Source: Streptomyces griseoluteus (lineage in GTDB: Bacteria > Actinomycetota > Actinomycetes > Streptomycetales > Streptomycetaceae). From it: 64,000 bases of DNA. Both the position numbers and the translations under genes were made by a program. Location of the stretch: assembly GCF_004784465.1 (NCBI RefSeq), contig NZ_SRRU01000001.1:496001-560000 (forward strand), written 5' to 3'. The notes beneath the pieces were generated by a model. It made no database searches and was not told the DNA's origin. It saw only the letters and a program-made list of their open reading frames with translations. Shown here piece after piece: positions 28,700-37,543 of the stretch (positions are counted from its first letter, which is position 1; every line of letters starts with the position of its first letter).

Positions 28700-29827
28700 T
28701 CAGCTCGTCGGCAGTGTGGGCTGGACGCGGCGCAGGAACGTGGCGTTGTCCGGGGTGTCCCGCAGTCGCTCCAGCAGGGTTTCCAGGGACGCGTCCCCGT
28801 GTGAGCGCAGGGCGCGGCGCAGGCCCCTGGTGATCGCCAACTCCTCCCGCGTGAAAAGGAGTTCCTCGCGGCGGGTGCCGGTGCGGTCGATGTCCACGGG
28901 CGGGAAGACGCGGCGGGACGCCAGTTCGCGGTCCAGCCGGAGTTCCATGTTGCCGGTGCTCTTCAGCTCCTCGAAGAAGTAGCCGTCGGCGCGTGAGCCG
29001 GTGTCCACGAGCGCGGTGGCGAGGATGGTCAGCGAACCGCCCTCCTCCGCCTGCCGTGCCGCCCCGAAGAACCGCTTGGGGCCCAGCAGTGCGGCCGCGT
29101 CGACGCCTCCGCTGAGGGTACGGCCGCCCGCCGCCGAGGCGTTGTTGTGCGCGCGGCAGAGCCGGGTCAGCGAGTCCAGCAGGATGACGACGTCCTCCCC
29201 GGCCTCCACCCGCCGCTTGGCCCGCTCCACGACGAGGTCCGCGAGGGCGATGTGGTCCTTGGCGGGGCGGTCGAAGGTGGAGGCGTACACCTCGCCGCGT
29301 ACCGACCTGCGCATGTCGGTGACTTCCTCGGGGCGTTCGTCCAGCAGCAGCACCATCAGCCGGCACTCGGGGTGATTGCCCGCGACGGCCGCGGCGAGCT
29401 GCTGGATCAGGACGGTCTTCCCGCTCTTCGGCGGCGCGACGATGAGGCCGCGCTGGCCCTTGCCCACCGGGGCGAGCAGGTCGGTGAGGCGGCCGGCGAG
29501 GCCGGAGGCAGGGTGCTCCAGGCGGAGCCGCCGGTGGGGGTGCAGCGGGGTCAGGTCGCGGAAGTCTCCGCGTCGCCCTACGGGGGCGCGGCCGTCGACG
29601 CCGGTGACCTCGCTGAGGGCCCGCTGCGGCCCACCGACGCCTTCGACGAGGTCGCCCTTCCGCAGGCCGTGCCGGCGGATGAGTGCCGGGGAGACGTGGG
29701 GGTCGGCGGGCGAGGGCAGGAGGCTCGCGGCGGCCCGCAGGTGGCCCTTGCCGTGCGCGTCGATGTCGAGGACGCCGGTGAACGTGGTGATCTGGGTTCT
29801 GGTGGGGGATTCGAGGGTGGTGGTCAC
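28700..29827 (-). CDS. Compact Rho-type transcription termination factor paralogue
   Basis: 375 aa from a GTG at 29827 (VTTTLESPTRTQ), preceded by GGAAAGGA; the frame runs open to 30022 without support. A CSD-like RNA-binding domain (about 10-90) precedes the RecA-like motor. The P-loop APPKSGKT lies near 130, then LLLDERPEEVTDM, Walker B VVILLDSLTRL, Q-loop and R-loop TLSGGVDAAALLGPKRFFGAAR, and arginine-finger region DRTGTRREELL. It is shorter than E. coli Rho (419 aa) and lacks the long charged insertion of the main actinobacterial Rho, so it is likely a second Rho. Residue S290, in ELKSTGN, aligns with E. coli Gly337, a bicyclomycin-contact position. It has its own promoter and a leader of about 214 bases. 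Confidence 0.93.
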   Translation of the reverse strand: MTTTLESPTRTQITTFTGVLDIDAHGKGHLRAAASLLPSPADPHVSPALIRRHGLRKGDLVEGVGGPQRALSEVTGVDGRAPVGRRGDFRDLTPLHPHRRLRLEHPASGLAGRLTDLLAPVGKGQRGLIVAPPKSGKTVLIQQLAAAVAGNHPECRLMVLLLDERPEEVTDMRRSVRGEVYASTFDRPAKDHIALADLVVERAKRRVEAGEDVVILLDSLTRLCRAHNNASAAGGRTLSGGVDAAALLGPKRFFGAARQAEEGGSLTILATALVDTGSRADGYFFEELKSTGNMELRLDRELASRRVFPPVDIDRTGTRREELLFTREELAITRGLRRALRSHGDASLETLLERLRDTPDNATFLRRVQPTLPTS

Positions 29828-30047
29828 AGTGGGGGTGTCCTTTCCGGACAGAAGGGGGAAGGGCCGCGGATCACGGAGACGCCTGCCTCCGGGCGACGGG
29901 AACGCACCACGGACGGGGCGACGAAAGCCCTGGTCACAAGGTGCTGATGCGAAGAAGCCCGGCCCGGTCGAAGACCGTCGGCACGAGGGCTGAGAGAGGA
30001 ATGCGACACCGGCGCCGGACATGGGGCGCGGGCATGCCGCTCATTGC
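29828..30047 (-). promoter_or_regulatory. Long 5' leader of the Rho paralogue
   Basis: From the predicted start site near 30041 to the GTG at 29827 the leader is about 214 bases. It contains a small hairpin cggtc-ttc-gaccg near 29970-29982, followed by a ccgggcttctt run. This layout would suit attenuation or Rho autoregulation, as known for rho leaders in other bacteria. No protein is evident in it, although the Rho frame is open through most of it. Confidence 0.45.
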
Positions 30048-30075
30048 ACTGTACCGGTGCATGGGGTCACGTCAA
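30048..30075 (-). promoter_or_regulatory. Promoter of the Rho paralogue
   Basis: On the minus strand TTGACG (30075-30070) is separated by 16 bases from TACAGT (30053-30048). This is a close match to the Streptomyces HrdB-type consensus TTGACN-N16-18-TANNNT. Transcription should begin near 30041 and run toward 29827. Confidence 0.65.
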
Positions 30076-30171
30076 GGGGGAGGCGGTCTCGGTGGGCTGT
30101 GCCGGGACTCCAGCACGCCCGCTGGAAATAACCGGTGGGCGTGCCACTCACTGTTGCTTAATCTCACGCAG

Positions 30172-30663
30172 ATGGAGATCCGAAAGTTCGAGGAGTCTGA
30201 TTGGCCGCAGGTCTGGCCGATCGCCGAGCAGATCATCCGCAAGGGTGACACCTTCTGCTACGACCCGCTGCAAACTGAGGCCCAGGCGTACGACTTGTGG
30301 GTGGTGCCGCCACCAGGGCACGTCGCAGTGGCCGTAGAGGACCAGCGGGTACTCGGCACCTCCAACATGTACGCCAACCGGCCAGGCCCGGGTTCGCACA
30401 TTGCGAGCGGAAACTTCATGGTCGCGCCGGAAGCTCGCGGTCGGGGTGTCGGCCAAGCATTGGGCGAGTATCTGCTGGACTGGGCGCGAAGCAGCGGATT
30501 CGCCGGCGTGCAGTTCAACGCCGTCGCGGCCTCCAACGCACCGGCGATCAGGCTGTATGAGCGTCTCGGGTTCGCCCTGATCGGCACCGTCCCCGGCGCG
30601 TTCCGGCATCCAGTGCTGGGTCCGGTCGGCCTGCATGTCATGTACCACGACCTGGGCACGTGA
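30172..30663 (+). CDS. GNAT family N-acetyltransferase
   Basis: 163 aa from the ATG at 30172 (MEIRKFEESDW); the frame is open far upstream but reads as non-coding. Acetyl-CoA binding motif A is visible as NFMVAPEARGRGVGQALGEYLLDWA near residues 82-106, followed by the NAPAIRLYERLGFALIGTVPGAF motif. The substrate is unknown. The ribosome site is weak and the gene is somewhat AT-richer than its neighbours, which fits an accessory gene. A hairpin follows, separating it from the convergent DUF397 gene. Confidence 0.88.
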   Translation: MEIRKFEESDWPQVWPIAEQIIRKGDTFCYDPLQTEAQAYDLWVVPPPGHVAVAVEDQRVLGTSNMYANRPGPGSHIASGNFMVAPEARGRGVGQALGEYLLDWARSSGFAGVQFNAVAASNAPAIRLYERLGFALIGTVPGAFRHPVLGPVGLHVMYHDLGT

Positions 30664-30782
30664 CGAGACGAGCATCAATCGGATCGCGGGCGACCTCACC
30701 AAATGTCCGGCCACGCGCGCTGCCTGAAACACGATCTGCGTCCGTGCCGCCGTCCGGCTTCACGTTCACCGCATCTGGGCTC

Positions 30783-30806
30783 GCCGCCAGGTCACAGCCT
30801 GGCGGC
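30783..30806. terminator. Hairpin between GNAT and DUF397 genes
   Basis: gccgccagg pairs perfectly with cctggcggc across a 6-base loop in the 214-base gap between the convergent GNAT and DUF397 genes. It has no U-tract and could serve both strands. Confidence 0.55.
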
Positions 30807-30877
30807 ACCGCGCAGTCCGGACCGGCATCCGAACGGCGCGGCACGTCACTACGGGGCAAAGGCTCTCTGACGCGACC

Positions 30878-31084
30878 CTAGTCGCGGACGCCGGTGACGA
30901 AGGCCGTCCAGGTGTCCTGGCTGAGGGCGAGCTGGGGGCCTGCTGTGTGCTTCGAGTCCCGGACGTGGATGGTGCCGGGGGTGACGGCGAGTTCGACACA
31001 GGAGTTGCCGTCGGGGCCGTCGCTGTAGCTGCTCTTGAACCAGGCCAGTTGGGCAGTGTCCCCGGCAGAGACCTTGCGGATCAT
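30878..31084 (-). CDS. DUF397 protein, partner of the XRE regulator
   Basis: 68 aa. It has the family hallmark WFKSSYSDGPDGNSCVELA near residues 15-33, then IHVRDSKHTAGP and the closing W-x-AFVTGVRD. DUF397 proteins are small partners of XRE/DUF5753 regulators in Streptomyces; the WhiJ, BldB and AbaA-type developmental loci carry such pairs. Its ATG overlaps the stop of the regulator gene by 4 bp (ATGA), so the two are translationally coupled. Confidence 0.93.
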   Translation of the reverse strand: MIRKVSAGDTAQLAWFKSSYSDGPDGNSCVELAVTPGTIHVRDSKHTAGPQLALSQDTWTAFVTGVRD

Positions 31085-31866
31085 TTTTCTCCCAGCACTT
31101 GCTCGATGAAGGCATACGACTTATCCGGCGCGAGCGCCTGGGCTCGGATGGTGGCATACCGCAGATCAAGGATGCGGAGCTGCCTCGGGTCGGAGGTGGG
31201 CCGACTGTTGAACGCCCCATCCGAACGGCCCGCCGCCGTGCCGTCGGCGAACTTCAGCACCTCGATCCTGCCGTCCAGCCCAGGGTGGGCCCCTGCGGCC
31301 AGCGGCATCACTTGCAGCTTGACGTTCCGCAGACGCGCAGTGTCCAGAAGGTGCTCGAGTTGCTCACGCCACACCATTGTGCCTCCAACACGCCTACGCA
31401 GCGCCGCCTCTTCCAGGACGAAGCTCAGAGCTGGGGCGGGCACCCGCGCGAAGACCGCCTTCCGGGCCATCCGCGCGGCGACCAGATGCTCCACCTCCTC
31501 CTCCGAGTACGGCGGCTCGTAGACCTCGAACAGCGCGCGGGCATGTGCCGGAGTCTGAAGCAGTCCATGGATGCTCAGCCCTACATACACACCGATCTCG
31601 ACGGCCTTGGCCTCGAACTCTGCAAGCGCTCGCACACTCTTGGGATACCGAACCCTCTTCACGTCCTCCCAGGACGCCGAGATCAGCCCGCCCGCCTCCA
31701 GAACTTCGTCCGACCTGTCCAGATACTCCTGCCGGGGAATCCGCTTGCCGGCCTCCACCTTGTAGACCAGGTCCTCCCCGTACCCGATCCGCGTGCCGAA
31801 CTCCGCCGCGCGCAGCCCTGCGGCCTCGCGGCGTAGCTTCAGCTGGCGGCCCACCGTGGTGATCAC
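31081..31866 (-). CDS. XRE family regulator with DUF5753 domain (WhiJ-type)
   Basis: 261 aa from a GTG at 31866. The N-terminal helix-turn-helix (about 6-60) contains LKLRREAAGLRAAEFGTRIGYGEDLVYKVEAGKR. The DUF5753 region (about 80-255) has the characteristic SIHGLLQTPAHARALFE and the VEHLVAARMARKAVFAR segments. With the downstream DUF397 gene it forms a WhiJ-type pair. Such systems can affect development or antibiotic production in S. coelicolor; a role here is inferred only. A decayed fragment of another accessory gene lies just upstream. Confidence 0.92.
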   Translation of the reverse strand: MITTVGRQLKLRREAAGLRAAEFGTRIGYGEDLVYKVEAGKRIPRQEYLDRSDEVLEAGGLISASWEDVKRVRYPKSVRALAEFEAKAVEIGVYVGLSIHGLLQTPAHARALFEVYEPPYSEEEVEHLVAARMARKAVFARVPAPALSFVLEEAALRRRVGGTMVWREQLEHLLDTARLRNVKLQVMPLAAGAHPGLDGRIEVLKFADGTAAGRSDGAFNSRPTSDPRQLRILDLRYATIRAQALAPDKSYAFIEQVLGEK

Positions 31867-31886
31867 CGCCGCGCCCCAGTCGTCGC

Positions 31887-32152
31887 GCCGCCTGGCTGGA
31901 GCGGGACGTCTCCCCGTCAGCCGTACGCCGAGCCCTCACCGCCAACCTCCCCGAGGGCACCCTCCACCGACCGGCCGCCCTCCTGGCCCACCGCCTCACG
32001 GCCCACCTCCCACCCCCGCCCCCGTTCGCCCCACCCGCCCCCGCGCCCCGTTACGCCACCCCCTCCAGAACTGCGACGGCTGCAACCGGGCCTTCCGCGC
32101 CCCCGCGCCGGGCCGCTGCCGCGACTGCTCTCCCGGAGGCCGCCTAGCATGA
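31887..32152 (+). pseudogene. Frameshifted remnant of a Streptomyces zinc-ribbon-containing protein
   Basis: Two coding-like stretches lie in different frames. Frame of base 31893 reads WLERDVSPSAVRRALTANLP...RLTAHLPPP. After about base 32058 the frame of base 32069 reads QNCDGCNRAFRAPAPGRCRDC and ends at 32152. I remember these two halves as one continuous small Streptomyces protein, with two CxxC pairs in the second half. A 2-base gain or 1-base loss near 32058 separates them. The N-terminus is missing: a stop lies at 31860 and no start codon follows it before WLERD. It lies between the XRE regulator and the Uma2 gene. Confidence 0.45.
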
Positions 32153-32217
32153 AAGCGACGATCCTTGCCCCGCCCGAGGACGCAGGCACCTCAGGGCCCA
32201 CAGGAGGAGCGAGCGCC

Positions 32218-32835
32218 ATGGCCACAGCACCGGACGACGCACGCCAGGGCACCCCCCACCAGTACCGGGCCATGCGGGACTTCGTTCAGTCCATGGACGA
32301 CACCCTTCCGGGCAAGTTCGAGATCACCAGGGAAGGGATCGTCCACGACATGATGTCGCCCGTCAGGCAGCACGAGCTGACTGTGCTGCGTCTGCGGAAG
32401 CGCCTGGAGAAGGTCATGCCGGAGGAGCTCGTGGCCCACACGGGCGAACCCGACGTGGAGGACGCGGCCGAGGGCGTCATGCGGCACCCCGACGTGATGG
32501 TGATCGCCGAGGCGGACATGGAGGGGGAGGGCGCCTTCGACCCGCGTACGCTCGTCGCCGCCGTCGAGATCGTCTCCCGTTCCAACCCGGAGAACGACTG
32601 GGTCGGCAAGGTGCGCGACTACCCTCTGCTGGGCATCCCGGTCTACGCGATCTTCGACCCCCGCACGGCCACAGGCGCCGTCTTCACCGACATCCACCCC
32701 ACCCCCGCCGGGCCGCGCTACGCCACCCGCAAGGACTTCGTCTACGGCGAGGAGGTCACCATCGCCGAGTGGACCGTCCCGACGGACGGCCTGCCTCGCT
32801 ACACCGACGACGGCACCGCCCAGGGCGCGTACTGA
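32218..32835 (+). CDS. Uma2 family (DUF820) endonuclease-fold protein
   Basis: 205 aa from the ATG at 32218, preceded by AGGAGG; the frame extends to 32149 but overlaps the pseudogene. The PD-(D/E)XK-like core shows [11 protein letters not shown], then [38 protein letters not shown] near residues 95-145, with the E-x-S...K pattern of the Uma2 family. Members are abundant in Streptomyces and cyanobacteria; nuclease activity is presumed from the fold and the biological role is unknown. Confidence 0.9.
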   Translation: MATAPDDARQGTPHQYRAMRDFVQSMDDTLPGKFEITREGIVHDMMSPVRQHELTVLRLRKRLEKVMPEELVAHTGEPDVEDAAEGVMRHPDVMVIAEADMEGEGAFDPRTLVAAVEIVSRSNPENDWVGKVRDYPLLGIPVYAIFDPRTATGAVFTDIHPTPAGPRYATRKDFVYGEEVTIAEWTVPTDGLPRYTDDGTAQGAY

Positions 32836-32867
32836 ACGCCCGCTCCCGTCCTCGTACGCTGGACCCC

Positions 32868-33710
32868 ATGACCGAACTGCCCGCCCGGCGTCTGCTGCTC
32901 GTGCACGCGCATCCTGATGACGAGTCGATCAACAACGGCGCGACCATGGCCAAGTACGTGGCCGAGGGGGCGCACGTGACTCTGGTGACCTGCACGCTGG
33001 GGGAGCGGGGGGAGGTGATCCCGCCGGAGCTGCGGCATCTGGAGGGGGCCGCGCTCGGGGCGTACCGGAGGGGCGAGCTGGACGCCGCCCTCGGGGAACT
33101 GGGGGTTCGTGATGTGCGGGTGCTCGGGTACCAGGACTCCGGGATGATGGGGCTCGCGGACAACGACGACCCCGCCGCCTTCTGGCAGGCCGACCTCGAC
33201 CAGGCAGCCGGGGCGCTCGCGGACGTGATGCTGGAGGTCCGGCCGCAGGTCGTCGTCGCGTACGACGACAACGGCGGATACGGCCACCCCGATCACATCC
33301 AGGCCCATCGCGTCACCATGCGCGCCGTCGAGCTGGCCGCCGGCCGGGGGCACCTGGTGGACAAGGTCTACTGGAACCGCATGCCCCGCTCGGTCGTCGA
33401 GGAGGCCTTCGCGCGGCTCGCCGAGGAGCTGCCCGGCCTGCCGTTCGGCAAGAGCGCCGACATCGCCGACCTGCCCGGCGTTGTCCCGGACGAGCGGATC
33501 ACCACTGCCGTCGACGGCACCGCGTACGCCGCCGCCAAGGCCGCCGCGATGCGCGCCCACGCCACCCAGATCACCGTCGCGGGCGAGTACTTCGCGCTCT
33601 CCAACGACCTCGCCCAGCCGCTGTTCGGCACCGAGTACTACGAGTTGGTACGGGGCAGCGCCGAACCCGGCGAGACCGACCTCTTCGCCGGAGTGGAGGT
33701 GGCGTCGTGA
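32868..33710 (+). CDS. mshB: Mycothiol biosynthesis deacetylase MshB
   Basis: 280 aa from the ATG at 32868 ([20 protein letters not shown]). This zinc metallo-deacetylase of the PIG-L family removes the acetyl group from N-acetylglucosaminyl-inositol in mycothiol synthesis. Metal ligands are in HAHPDDE (H15, D18) and GHPDH (about 139-143). The NNGATMAKY and [14 protein letters not shown] segments match MshB rather than the related Mca. The next gene starts within its stop (GTGA), so the membrane protein is co-translated. Confidence 0.95.
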   Translation: MTELPARRLLLVHAHPDDESINNGATMAKYVAEGAHVTLVTCTLGERGEVIPPELRHLEGAALGAYRRGELDAALGELGVRDVRVLGYQDSGMMGLADNDDPAAFWQADLDQAAGALADVMLEVRPQVVVAYDDNGGYGHPDHIQAHRVTMRAVELAAGRGHLVDKVYWNRMPRSVVEEAFARLAEELPGLPFGKSADIADLPGVVPDERITTAVDGTAYAAAKAAAMRAHATQITVAGEYFALSNDLAQPLFGTEYYELVRGSAEPGETDLFAGVEVAS

Positions 33711-34111
33711 GCAGCTCGATGCTCGCCCAGCCCCTGCAGCGCCCCTCCCTCGGCCGGATGGCCGCGCTGCTCGGGCTCGCCCTGCTCGGTGCGGTCGCCG
33801 GCGTCGCCGGGGCGCTGGTGCAGGCCGCCTGGTTCCCGCTCGGCCTGCTGCTCGCCCTCGCGGGCGCGGGCGGGCTGTTCCTCGGCGGCGGCTACGCGCT
33901 GCGCGGCCGCTCGGGCGCGGTCGCGCCGGTGCTCGGCTGGGTCGTCGCGGTCATCCTGCTCACCGCCAGCCGCCCGGAAGGTGACTTCCTGTTCGGTGCG
34001 GGCGGCGGCTCGTACGTCTTCCTGCTCGGCGGCATGGCCCTCGCTGTGATCTGCGCCACCTTGGCCCCGGGGCGGCAACCCGACGGCGACGCCGACCGAC
34101 TTGGCAAGTGA
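33707..34111 (+). CDS. DUF6113-like membrane protein coupled to mshB
   Basis: 134 aa with a GTG start overlapping the mshB stop by 4 bp. Four hydrophobic helices can be seen (about 20-40, 43-62, 68-85, 100-120) and no other motif. I place it in the DUF6113 group from its position next to mshB and its size. Function unknown. Confidence 0.85.
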   Translation: MSSSMLAQPLQRPSLGRMAALLGLALLGAVAGVAGALVQAAWFPLGLLLALAGAGGLFLGGGYALRGRSGAVAPVLGWVVAVILLTASRPEGDFLFGAGGGSYVFLLGGMALAVICATLAPGRQPDGDADRLGK

Positions 34112-34263
34112 CGTACCACTTCGCGCGACTCTCGTGCGGGTCCGGTGCGGATTTCCACAGCGGTCGTGGGATTCGCGCCAGAGGTGGCCAGTATGGTGGT
34201 GCGCGCCGCCGAGATGCCCGCTGAGGTCGTGACGGGCGGCGGAGCCAACCGGGAGAACCTGCC

Positions 34264-36477
34264 TTGAGTCGTGAAACTGACACTCCGTCCTCCGGGCCCG
34301 ACGGGCGCGGCGGAGCCGCGTACCCCTCCGGCACCCCGCCGTACGGGACCCCCATGGCTTCCGGCGACGGGGCCGGCGCGGGAAGCCCGGACGCGCGTCC
34401 CGAGGACCGCAAGACCGAGACCACGCTGACCACCCGCATCCGGATCAACATCCCCGGATCGCGGCCGATTCCGCCGGTCGTCGTGCGCAAGACCGTCGAC
34501 GGCGCCCCGGCCGGTGAGAGCGGCGGCGACGAGCCGGCCGCCGACGCGCGGCCCGAGCCCGCCACGCAGCCCGCGCCGGAACCGGCCGCCGAGGCCGCCC
34601 CGCAGGCCGAGGAGAAGACCAGCGACTGGTTCGCTCCCCGCAAGGGCGGTGCTCCCAAGGGCGGTTCGGGCGGCGGCGGCACCAACGGCGCCGGAGTGCC
34701 GGGCGGTTCCGCCGCCGGTACGAGCGGTCCGCGCCCCGGCGCCCCGGCCCTCGGCCCCGGCCCCTCCGCGCAGCGGCCGGGCACCCCCGCGCCGAACGCC
34801 CCCCGCCCCGGCGGCACCAACGGCGCCGGCATGTCCGGCGCCACCGGTGGCCCCGTCGCGCCGGGCCACGGCGGCGGGACCGGCTCGTTCGACGTGACCG
34901 AGGCGCTGGCCTCGGGTCCGCGCGGCGGCACCCGCCCCGGCGAGCCCGCCCGCGACGACCTGCCGTTCTTCTCCGACAACGGCGGTGCCCCGGCGGGTGG
35001 TCCGGGTACCCCCGGCGCCAACGGCCGTGGCGGCCCCGGCGGTCCGAGCGGCTTCAACGGGCCCGGCGGCCAGGGCGCCCCCGGCCCGAACGGCCCGGCG
35101 GGTCCGACCGGCGGCCCGGTCACCGGCGACGGCCCGCTGCCGACGCGCCCGGTGCCGGGCACCGCGCCCGGTACGCCCGGTGCTCCCGGCATGCGGGGCA
35201 TGGAGCCCGGTGAGCCCTTCGACGGCCCGCCGGCCTTCCGCGCGCCCGGCGGCGGCCCGCCCAAGGGTCCCCAGGGCGCCCCGCAGGCACCCCAGGCCGG
35301 CAACCCCCTCGGCGACGACACCGCGATCCTCACCCCGCAGCAGCTCGCCGCCGCCCCGGGCGCCCCCGGCCGCGCCCCGCACGGCGCCGTCTCCGGGCAC
35401 ACCGTCACCAGCGGCATCCCGGTCTTCCCCGGCGACGAGGCCGACCCGTTCGGGGCGGCGCCGGCCGCCGACCGCCCGGCGTACACGGCCCCCAAGCCGC
35501 CCGCGCCCCAGGCGAAGGCCGCGCAGCCCAAGAAGAAGGGCCGCAGCAAGCTGATGCTGCTGGTCGCCGGTGTGGTGGTCGTCGTGGGCGGTGCGTACGG
35601 CGCCGGGCTGCTGATGAACCGCACCGACGTGCCCAAGGGCACCACCGTGCTCGGCGTGGACATCGGCGGCGGCACCCGGGACGACGCGGTCAAGAAGCTC
35701 GACGACGCCTTCCGGGACCGGGTCAACAAGCCGCTCCAGCTCTCCGTCGGCGGCGGCAACGTGGCCCTCACCCCGGACAAGGCGGGCCTGCAGTTCGACT
35801 ACCAGGCCACGGTCAGCGAGGCCGCCAAGAGCGACTACAACCCGCTCTCCGTGATCGGCTCCCTCTTCGGGCAGAAGCGGGTCGTCCAGCCGGTCACCCC
35901 GGTGGACGAGGAGAAGCTCCAGGTCGCCCTCCAGCAGGCGGGCGGCGGTGCGGGCTCGGTCGTCGAGGGCGGCATCAAGTTCGAGTCCGGCAAGGCCGTC
36001 GCCGTCTACGGCAAGCCCGGCAAGGCCATCGACGCGGCGGGCTCCACCAAGGCCGTCGAGCAGGCCTACCGCACCCTGGTGGAGACCGGCACCGCCACCC
36101 CGGTCACCGTCCCCACCACCACCAAGCAGCCGACGGTCCCGAACGCCGAGGTCGACCGCGAGATGAAGGCGTTCGCGGAACCCGCGATGTCCAACCTCGT
36201 CACCGTCCGGGTCGACGCGGCGCACAGCATCAACTTCGGGCCCCGCTCGCTGCCGAAGATCCTCGGGTTCAAGGCGGTGGGCGGCAAGCTCACCGACACC
36301 TACAACCTCGAGGCGCTCAAGGAGGCCTACGGCACCACCTTCGAGGGCGTGAAGGTGGAGAGCGCCACCGGCAAGCGGGACGTGCTTCCGCAGGACGTCG
36401 TGGCGGCCCTGCGCAAGGCCCTGGTCGGCAAGACCGCGGCGGAGCGCGTCGGCACCATCGACACCAAGCCGAACTAG
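34264..36477 (+). CDS. Large membrane protein with Pro/Gly-rich cytoplasmic region and peptidoglycan-binding-type external domain
   Basis: 737 aa from a TTG start preceded by GGGAGAA. Residues 1-425 are Pro/Gly/Ala-rich low complexity, presumably disordered and cytoplasmic. A single transmembrane helix (about 429-450, KLMLLVAGVVVVVGGAYGAGLLM) follows a KKKGRSK stop-transfer segment. The outer part begins VPKGTTVLGVDIGGGTRDDAVKKLDDAF and resembles the PG_binding_4 (PF12229) domain found in VanW-type proteins. No VanW core is obvious. Likely a cell-envelope protein. A perfect 21-bp hairpin follows the stop. Confidence 0.9.
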   Translation: MSRETDTPSSGPDGRGGAAYPSGTPPYGTPMASGDGAGAGSPDARPEDRKTETTLTTRIRINIPGSRPIPPVVVRKTVDGAPAGESGGDEPAADARPEPATQPAPEPAAEAAPQAEEKTSDWFAPRKGGAPKGGSGGGGTNGAGVPGGSAAGTSGPRPGAPALGPGPSAQRPGTPAPNAPRPGGTNGAGMSGATGGPVAPGHGGGTGSFDVTEALASGPRGGTRPGEPARDDLPFFSDNGGAPAGGPGTPGANGRGGPGGPSGFNGPGGQGAPGPNGPAGPTGGPVTGDGPLPTRPVPGTAPGTPGAPGMRGMEPGEPFDGPPAFRAPGGGPPKGPQGAPQAPQAGNPLGDDTAILTPQQLAAAPGAPGRAPHGAVSGHTVTSGIPVFPGDEADPFGAAPAADRPAYTAPKPPAPQAKAAQPKKKGRSKLMLLVAGVVVVVGGAYGAGLLMNRTDVPKGTTVLGVDIGGGTRDDAVKKLDDAFRDRVNKPLQLSVGGGNVALTPDKAGLQFDYQATVSEAAKSDYNPLSVIGSLFGQKRVVQPVTPVDEEKLQVALQQAGGGAGSVVEGGIKFESGKAVAVYGKPGKAIDAAGSTKAVEQAYRTLVETGTATPVTVPTTTKQPTVPNAEVDREMKAFAEPAMSNLVTVRVDAAHSINFGPRSLPKILGFKAVGGKLTDTYNLEALKEAYGTTFEGVKVESATGKRDVLPQDVVAALRKALVGKTAAERVGTIDTKPN

Positions 36478-36487
36478 CCGAGCACCG

Positions 36488-36532
36488 CGACGGCGAGGGC
36501 ACCCGGAGCCGCTCCGGGTGCCCTCGCCGTCG
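36488..36532 (+). terminator. Strong hairpin terminator after the envelope protein gene
   Basis: gacggcgagggcacccggag pairs perfectly with its complement across a 3-base loop, about 21 bp in total, 11 bases after the stop. No U-tract. Confidence 0.85.
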
Positions 36533-36598
36533 TATGACATCTGTCATCCGCCACTCAGGACCGACGGCACTGCCGCCCGCACCCCCCTCCCGGCCAGC

Positions 36599-37543
36599 AT
36601 GACGGGCATGACAACGACAACGGTGGCGACCGCGACCGACGTGCCGGTGGTGGCCGGGTTCGAGCAGGTGAGCAAGGCGTACGGGAACGTGCGGGCGGTG
36701 GACGGGCTGTCGCTCGCGCTGCGGCCGGGGGAGACGGTCGCGCTGCTCGGGCCCAATGGGGCGGGGAAGTCCACCACGCTCGATCTGCTGCTCGGGCTGA
36801 AGCAGCCGGACGAGGGGCGGGTGACCGTGTTCGGGACCGGGCCGCGCGAGGCGATCGTCGCCGGGCGGGTCGGGGCGATGCTGCAGAGCGGCGGGCTGAT
36901 GGAGGACGTGACGGTCGCCGAACTGGTCGGCCTCGCCTGCTCGTTGCACCCCCGCCCGCACCCCGCCTCCGAGGTGCTCGCCCGCGCCGGGATCACGCAG
37001 ATCGCCGACCGCAAGGTCAACAAGCTCTCCGGCGGCCAGGCCCAGCGCGTCCGCTTCGCCCTGGCCACCGCCGGGGACAGCGACCTGATCGTGCTGGACG
37101 AGCCCACCACCGGCATGGATGTCTCCGCCCGGCACGCGTTCTGGGCCACCATGCGCGAGCAGGCCGGCCAGGGCCGTACCGTCCTCTTCGCCACGCACTA
37201 CCTCGAGGAGGCCGACGCCGTCGCGGACCGCGTGCTCGTCCTGCACCGGGGCCGGCTGCTGGCCGACGGCACCGCCGCCGAGATCAAGGCACGCGCGGGC
37301 GCCCGCCGGGTCTCCTTCGACCTGACCGGCGCCGTCGACGAGACCGTGCTGGCCGTCCTGCCCGCGCTGACCTCGCTGGACGTCTCCGGGCAGACCGTCC
37401 GCATCCAGTCCGCCGACGCCGACGCCACCGTGCACGCCGTGTACGGGCTCGGCCTCTACCCCCGCAACCTGGAAGTCGCCGGCCTCGGTCTGGAGCAGGC
37501 TTTCGTCGCCATCACCGAGGCCGAGGAGGCCAAGCGCGCATGA
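36599..37543 (+). CDS. ABC-2 type exporter ATPase
   Basis: 314 aa from the ATG at 36599; an ATG at 36608 is equally possible, as neither has a strong ribosome site. Walker A GPNGAGKST lies near residue 53, the signature LSGGQAQRVRFAL, and Walker B LIVLDEPTTGMD, followed by the THYLEEAD switch. This is the DrrA/CcmA type that drives drug, lipid or peptide export or antibiotic self-protection. It overlaps the permease gene by 4 bp; the pair is coupled to a two-component system. Confidence 0.95.
   Translation: MTGMTTTTVATATDVPVVAGFEQVSKAYGNVRAVDGLSLALRPGETVALLGPNGAGKSTTLDLLLGLKQPDEGRVTVFGTGPREAIVAGRVGAMLQSGGLMEDVTVAELVGLACSLHPRPHPASEVLARAGITQIADRKVNKLSGGQAQRVRFALATAGDSDLIVLDEPTTGMDVSARHAFWATMREQAGQGRTVLFATHYLEEADAVADRVLVLHRGRLLADGTAAEIKARAGARRVSFDLTGAVDETVLAVLPALTSLDVSGQTVRIQSADADATVHAVYGLGLYPRNLEVAGLGLEQAFVAITEAEEAKRA

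Noticed and set aside
30878..32835. XRE/DUF397 and Uma2 genes considered as a toxin-antitoxin or restriction system
   Set aside because: The XRE/DUF397 pair is a known WhiJ-type regulatory arrangement; Uma2 proteins are scattered singly in Streptomyces and no methylase or toxin lies next to them.
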